In this document: one piece after another, positions 60,746 through 64,000 of the stretch | Layout of the letters: every line of letters starts with the position of its first letter | Numbering within the stretch: position 1 is the stretch's first letter | From: Shewanella sp. MR-4 | GTDB lineage: Bacteria > Pseudomonadota > Gammaproteobacteria > Enterobacterales > Shewanellaceae | NCBI RefSeq assembly: GCF_000014685.1 | Contig: NC_008321.1 | Coordinates: forward strand, 2,539,001 to 2,603,000 | DNA length: 64,000 nucleotides | Reading direction: 5' to 3' | Position numbers and translations under genes: made by a program | The notes under the pieces: generated by a model | Seen by the model: only the letters and a program-made list of their open reading frames with translations | Told to the model about the DNA's origin: nothing | Databases searched by the model: none

Positions 60746-61186
60746 TTAATCTAGATCTTTCAGCGGCCACAGCACGATATGATCTTCAATATCTTTCACC
60801 CTGCGCTCATCCACCACTTTGCCTTGAATCGACATACCCGCAAGGTGCATGGCTTCTTTAGAGCCAGTAAGTAATGGATGCCAGCTTGGTAATTCTCGAC
60901 CGGCGGCTAAACGACGATAGGCACAGCTATCGGGTAACCACGTCAGTTCATGGACGTTTTGCAGTGTGATCACAGTACATTGGGGAACATGGCTAAAACG
61001 GTCACTATAATGCTTGCAGCTAGCACTTTGATGATCGAGCAGTAGGCAAGCTGCATTGGTGTAATACAACTCTTCAGTTTCATCATCGATCAACTTGTTT
61101 AAACAACACTTACCACAACCATCGCAGAGGGACTCCCACTCCTGCGACGTCAATTCGGTTAACGCTTTATTCTGCCAAAATGCCAT
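60746..61186 (-). CDS. ycgN: YcgN-type cysteine-cluster protein (UPF0260)
   Basis: 146-residue protein following E. coli YcgN. Seen: WESLCDGCGKCCLNKL with a CxxCxxCC cluster, then C56-, C65- and C77-type cysteines (AACLLLDHQSASCKHYSDRFSHVPQC) and WLPDSCAYRRLAAGRELPSWHPL; such spacing suits a metal or Fe-S site. The start at 61186 (MAFWQNKALTEL) matches the YcgN start; upstream in-frame starts overlap the terminator of the preceding gene and are rejected. Function unknown. Confidence 0.88.
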   Translation of the reverse strand: MAFWQNKALTELTSQEWESLCDGCGKCCLNKLIDDETEELYYTNAACLLLDHQSASCKHYSDRFSHVPQCTVITLQNVHELTWLPDSCAYRRLAAGRELPSWHPLLTGSKEAMHLAGMSIQGKVVDERRVKDIEDHIVLWPLKDLD

Positions 61187-61205
61187 GTTTACGCTTATCT
61201 TCATA

Positions 61206-61228
61206 TAAAAAACCCGCTTAGTGCGGGC
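61206..61228 (-). terminator. Terminator between the MltB-like gene and ycgN
   Basis: Minus-strand stem CCCGC / GCGGG with TTTTTT tail, 15 bp after the MltB-like stop. Its position is inside any longer ycgN reading, which supports the shorter ycgN start. Confidence 0.8.
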
Positions 61229-61242
61229 CATTTTACACCAAT

Positions 61243-62244
61243 TTACTGGGGAGTCTTAATTCTCTCCGATAAATGCACCACAGAGATGCCAAAATAATCG
61301 CCCTCGCCTAAATAATTCACCGCTTGCCAGTGCATTAAGGCGCGGTAATTGCCATAGACCAGATATTTTCGGCCTTTGGCGCCGTCGGGCATGATAAGCG
61401 AAGCGTGAATATCCTCACGATTGGGTAAATCCGTATTATCGAAACGCCTGACACCTAGCTGTTGCCACTTGGCTAAGGTTTGGGATTGATTGAGTCCGAT
61501 AAACTCGGCCTTCAGATCCGCCGGTGCTTGAACCTGACGTCCCCAGGTATCCTCCCCATTCCAGCCCTGCTGCTTAAGCAGGTTCGCGGCAGAGGCAAAG
61601 GCATCGGTCACATTGTGCCAAATGTCTTTTTTACCATCACCGTCGCCATCTTGGCCGTAGGCTAAATATTCACTCGGAAGCAATTGGGTTTGCCCCATAA
61701 AGCCTTTGTCATTGCTTTTAAGATCATCAAACTTAAGATGCTCTTTATCCATGATCAAAAGCGCGGCCATAAACTCCCGCTGGTAACGCGCCGTATCTTC
61801 GCCCGTAAAGGCTAACGACGCCATTACAGACAGTACAGGATAATCCCCGGACGCATCACCAAAGTTAGACACTAAGCCCCAGAGCGCCACTAAAAACCGC
61901 GGCTGCACCTGATATTTATCAGCAATGTGTGTCAACGTCACTTCATGCTCGTTAAAGAGCACGCGCGCCGTATCCACCTTCCATTCCGGTACCACTTCTG
62001 GCAGATAGGTTTCAAGGGTTTTAGATTGGCTTGGCGCTGCGGCCACATTGGCTTTTTTAAAGCGTTTTATCTGCGGAAAAGCCGTATCGAGCGTCGCTTG
62101 GCTAATGCCTTGAGCACTCGCCTCTTGCTTAAGCTTAAGAAGATAATCATTGAAGGAGGTATCTTGCCCTAGCGCGCTATGGCTTATCAAGGGCAAGAAA
62201 ATCAATGTACATGCTGCAACGCGTTTAAGGAGTGTCTTTGGCAT
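61243..62244 (-). CDS. MltB-like lytic transglycosylase homologue lacking the catalytic Glu
   Basis: Periplasmic protein of 333 residues: signal peptide MPKTLLKRVAACTLIFLPLISHSALG, then an SLT_2/MltB-like domain (EHEVTLTHIADKYQVQPRFLVALWGLVSNFG ... GDYPVLSVMASLAFTG ... KGFMGQTQLLPSEYLAYGQDGDGDGKKDIWHNVTDAFASAANLLKQQGWN ... WGRQV). The family's catalytic Glu in ALWGxE(S/T)xFG is valine here (V125, codon GTG where GAG would be expected). Other landmarks are kept with small changes. Either the enzyme is inactive and binds glycan, or the residue is taken over by another. No lipobox is seen, so it is soluble or peripherally bound. Confidence 0.88.
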   Translation of the reverse strand: MPKTLLKRVAACTLIFLPLISHSALGQDTSFNDYLLKLKQEASAQGISQATLDTAFPQIKRFKKANVAAAPSQSKTLETYLPEVVPEWKVDTARVLFNEHEVTLTHIADKYQVQPRFLVALWGLVSNFGDASGDYPVLSVMASLAFTGEDTARYQREFMAALLIMDKEHLKFDDLKSNDKGFMGQTQLLPSEYLAYGQDGDGDGKKDIWHNVTDAFASAANLLKQQGWNGEDTWGRQVQAPADLKAEFIGLNQSQTLAKWQQLGVRRFDNTDLPNREDIHASLIMPDGAKGRKYLVYGNYRALMHWQAVNYLGEGDYFGISVVHLSERIKTPQ

Positions 62245-62268
62245 ATACCATTGTCCGAAGTTTATTGG

Positions 62269-62547
62269 CTAGTCTTTAATCCCAAGACTTACTCTGTGTT
62301 CGGCCAATAAATTAACCTGCGGTGGCGGAATTTGTAAATAAAAACCCTTTTCCTCGAGTGCTGCTCTGACCTTTTGAATATCGGCAATACCGAGGGATTC
62401 ACGCTTAGCTATGGGGAACACCATCACTAACTGAGGCACACCAAACATATCCAACAGCGCTTGGGGGACGTCATCAAAACAGTCCCTTTTGTTCACAAAT
62501 AAATAAGTGTCAGCCTTTCGACTACTTTTATAAACCGCACATAGCAT
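62269..62547 (-). CDS. ycgL: YcgL-family protein
   Basis: 92-residue cytoplasmic protein of the YcgL family. Seen: MLCAVYKSSRKADTYLFVNKRDCFDDVPQALLDMFGVPQLVMVFPIAKRESLGIADIQKVRAALEEKGFYLQIPPPQ, which follows the E. coli protein. Start at 62547 is at the conserved Met; upstream residues to 62586 are not conserved. Function unknown; genes ycgL and ycgN flank this stretch before minC as in enterobacteria. Confidence 0.88.
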   Translation of the reverse strand: MLCAVYKSSRKADTYLFVNKRDCFDDVPQALLDMFGVPQLVMVFPIAKRESLGIADIQKVRAALEEKGFYLQIPPPQVNLLAEHRVSLGIKD

Positions 62548-62670
62548 AACAGTATAAATATCCAATAGTTCAAACTTGCCAGTCAATGGGGCACACTATA
62601 ACATGGTCGCCTAGTAATTTAATTGCAAAATCAGCGAACCGACTGATGATTTCTGGAGAATAGTGCCGGG

Positions 62671-63336
62671 ATGTCAAAACCTAGCTTAGAGTTAAAAGGC
62701 GCTTCTTTTACTCTTTCAGTGCTTCATATCAATAGCAGCGACTTAAATGCTGTCATGGCTGAATTAGATAGCAAATTGGCACAAGCCCCTCAATTTTTTC
62801 TGGGTGCCCCCTTAGTCGTCAACCTCAGCGCCATCCAAGATAACGATTTCAATTTACATGGCTTAAAAGAGTTATTACTTTCCCGCCAGTTAGTTATCGT
62901 GGGGATCACCGGGGCAACCATCGCTCTCAGTAATCAAGCCAAGACCCTAGGACTTGCCATAGTGAAAGCGGGCAAACAGAGCGTTACGCCCCCGCCTGCG
63001 CCGCGTCAAACTAAGGTTTTGAAGCAAAATATCCGTTCAGGTCAGCAAGTCTATGCAAAAAATGGCGATTTAATCATATTTGGTGCCGTAGGGAATGGCG
63101 CTGAAGTCATTGCCGATGGTAGCATTCATATTTATGGCGCATTACGAGGAAAAGCCATGGCGGGCGCGGCTGGCGACAGCAGCGCAGTGATCATCGCCCA
63201 TTCCCTCGAGGCTGAATTAGTTTCAATAGCAGGGCAATATTGGCTCGCTGAAAATCTACAACAACATAGCTCAGATAAAAGCGGCTGCATTCGCTTAAAT
63301 GGCGAGTCGCTTATCGTTGAATCATTGCCCCTCTAA
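62671..63336 (+). CDS. minC: Septum-site determining protein MinC
   Basis: Division inhibitor of 221 residues that blocks FtsZ assembly at the cell poles with MinD. Seen: N-terminal MinC_N ([35 protein letters not shown], residues 5-40) and C-terminal beta-helix ([50 protein letters not shown], about residues 115-165), the region that dimerises and binds MinD. GTG-rich upstream; start at ATG 62671 with GGAGAAT. It is 27 bp before minD. Confidence 0.96.
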
Positions 63337-63363
63337 ATGGCATAAAAAAGGATAGAGAGAAAC

Positions 63364-64000
63364 ATGGCACAAATTATTGTTGTCACTTCAGGTAAAGGTG
63401 GTGTTGGTAAGACCACATCCAGTGCGGCGATTGCAACTGGACTTGCACTACAAGGGCATAAAACTGTTGTTATCGATTTCGATATAGGCTTACGTAACTT
63501 AGATCTGATCATGGGCTGTGAGCGCCGCGTCGTCTATGATTTTGTCAATGTGATCAACGGCGAAGCCAATTTAAATCAGGCTCTGATTAAAGACAAACGC
63601 TGCGACAAACTGTTTGTACTGCCTGCATCGCAAACCCGTGATAAAGATGCACTGACCAAAGAAGGCGTGGGTCGTGTGCTTGATGATTTAGCGAAAGAAT
63701 TTGATTTTATTCTCTGTGACTCACCCGCAGGGATCGAGCAAGGCGCGATGATGGCACTGTATTTTGCCGATATCGCCATTGTGACCACCAACCCTGAAGT
63801 GAGCTCGGTTCGGGACTCTGACCGTATTCTGGGTATGCTACAGAGCAAGTCACGCCGCGCCGAACTGAATTTAGAACCGATAAAAGAGTACTTACTGCTG
63901 ACTCGTTATTCTCCTAGTCGGGTAAAATCGGGCGAAATGTTAAGTGTTGACGATGTAAAAGAAATCCTTGCCATTGAATTACTTGGTGTTATCCCTGAAT
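63364..64000 (+). CDS. minD: Septum-site determining ATPase MinD, 3' end missing
   Basis: Membrane-bound Walker ATPase that recruits MinC and oscillates with MinE. Seen: deviant Walker A SGKGGVGKTTSSAAIATGLALQGHKTVVIDFDIGLRNLDLIMGCERRVVYDFVNVI, and CDSPAGIEQGAMMALYFADIAIVTTNPEVSSVRDSDRILGML. The gene runs off the right edge. It forms an operon with minC. Confidence 0.97.
   Translation, partial: MAQIIVVTSGKGGVGKTTSSAAIATGLALQGHKTVVIDFDIGLRNLDLIMGCERRVVYDFVNVINGEANLNQALIKDKRCDKLFVLPASQTRDKDALTKEGVGRVLDDLAKEFDFILCDSPAGIEQGAMMALYFADIAIVTTNPEVSSVRDSDRILGMLQSKSRRAELNLEPIKEYLLLTRYSPSRVKSGEMLSVDDVKEILAIELLGVIPE

Noticed and set aside
1..64000. CRISPR arrays, prophage structural genes, insertion-sequence transposases, rRNA operons
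   Set aside because: No regularly spaced repeats, phage head/tail genes, transposase motifs or rRNA sequence were seen on either strand.

Overview
The window is chromosomal DNA of a marine-type gammaproteobacterium, almost certainly a Shewanella. Clues are the gene orders dnaQ/rnhA-yafS-gloB-mltD and ycgN-mltB-like-ycgL-minC-minD, a GlyGly-CTERM (rhombotarget) lipoprotein, several diguanylate-signalling proteins, multiheme cytochrome/flavocytochrome genes and a dddY-type DMSP lyase. Most of the sequence is housekeeping, interrupted by three accessory blocks. No species was assigned by search; the genus call is inference from gene content and protein resemblance.

Layout. 1-8 kb: CoA pyrophosphatase (cut by the left edge), asnS, a D-Ala-D-Ala ligase, a GAF-PAS-GGDEF-EAL protein and an RsmB-like rRNA methyltransferase. 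7.6-18.3 kb: a maltodextrin/starch utilisation locus with an FHS sugar transporter and cytoplasmic alpha-glucosidase on the minus strand, divergent from a TonB-dependent receptor and two exported GH13 amylases; palindromic operator candidates (TGCATACGTATGCA) lie between them. 18.4-19.2 kb: gloA2-like VOC protein and a small membrane protein. 19.2-23.4 kb: a gene-poor island with two minus-strand genes (NERD-nuclease/SF1-helicase fusion; HNH-like zinc protein), each followed by an integron attC-like hairpin and together bracketed by inverted repeats; no integrase is present. 23.4-32.3 kb: rhombotarget lipoprotein, peptide deformylase, Atl-like protein, DUF3108 protein, YafJ-type amidotransferase, fadE with a PsrA-like box, and a CPA1 antiporter.

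33.1-40.9 kb is the most interesting block: TetR and LysR regulators, an outer-membrane porin, a periplasmic DMSP lyase (DddY, zinc motif H-N-H-x3-E-x-Y), a tetraheme cytochrome c, a Tat-exported flavoprotein of the fumarate-reductase family that lacks one fumarate-specific histidine, and acuI (acryloyl-CoA reductase). Together they read as a pathway: DMSP entry, cleavage to DMS and acrylate in the periplasm, use of acrylate (or a related enoate) as a respiratory electron acceptor, and removal of acryloyl-CoA that forms in the cytoplasm. Three copies of a palindrome TGGAA(T/A)-N2-ATTCCA sit upstream of dddY and of the flavoprotein gene and may be the operators that tie the two transcription units together.

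42-64 kb is mostly core: a PAS-PAS-degenerate GGDEF-EAL protein, two identical tRNA-Asp genes, a TIGR03503-type membrane protein, dnaQ, rnhA, a LysR regulator, yafS, gloB, mltD, a BsuPI-domain lipoprotein, an AsmA-family protein, an RraA-family protein, a small coiled-coil protein, a DUF885 peptidase-like lipoprotein, rhlE, ppiB, ycgN, an MltB-like protein with the catalytic glutamate replaced by valine, ycgL, minC and the start of minD (cut by the right edge). Intrinsic terminators are numerous and delimit most transcription units.
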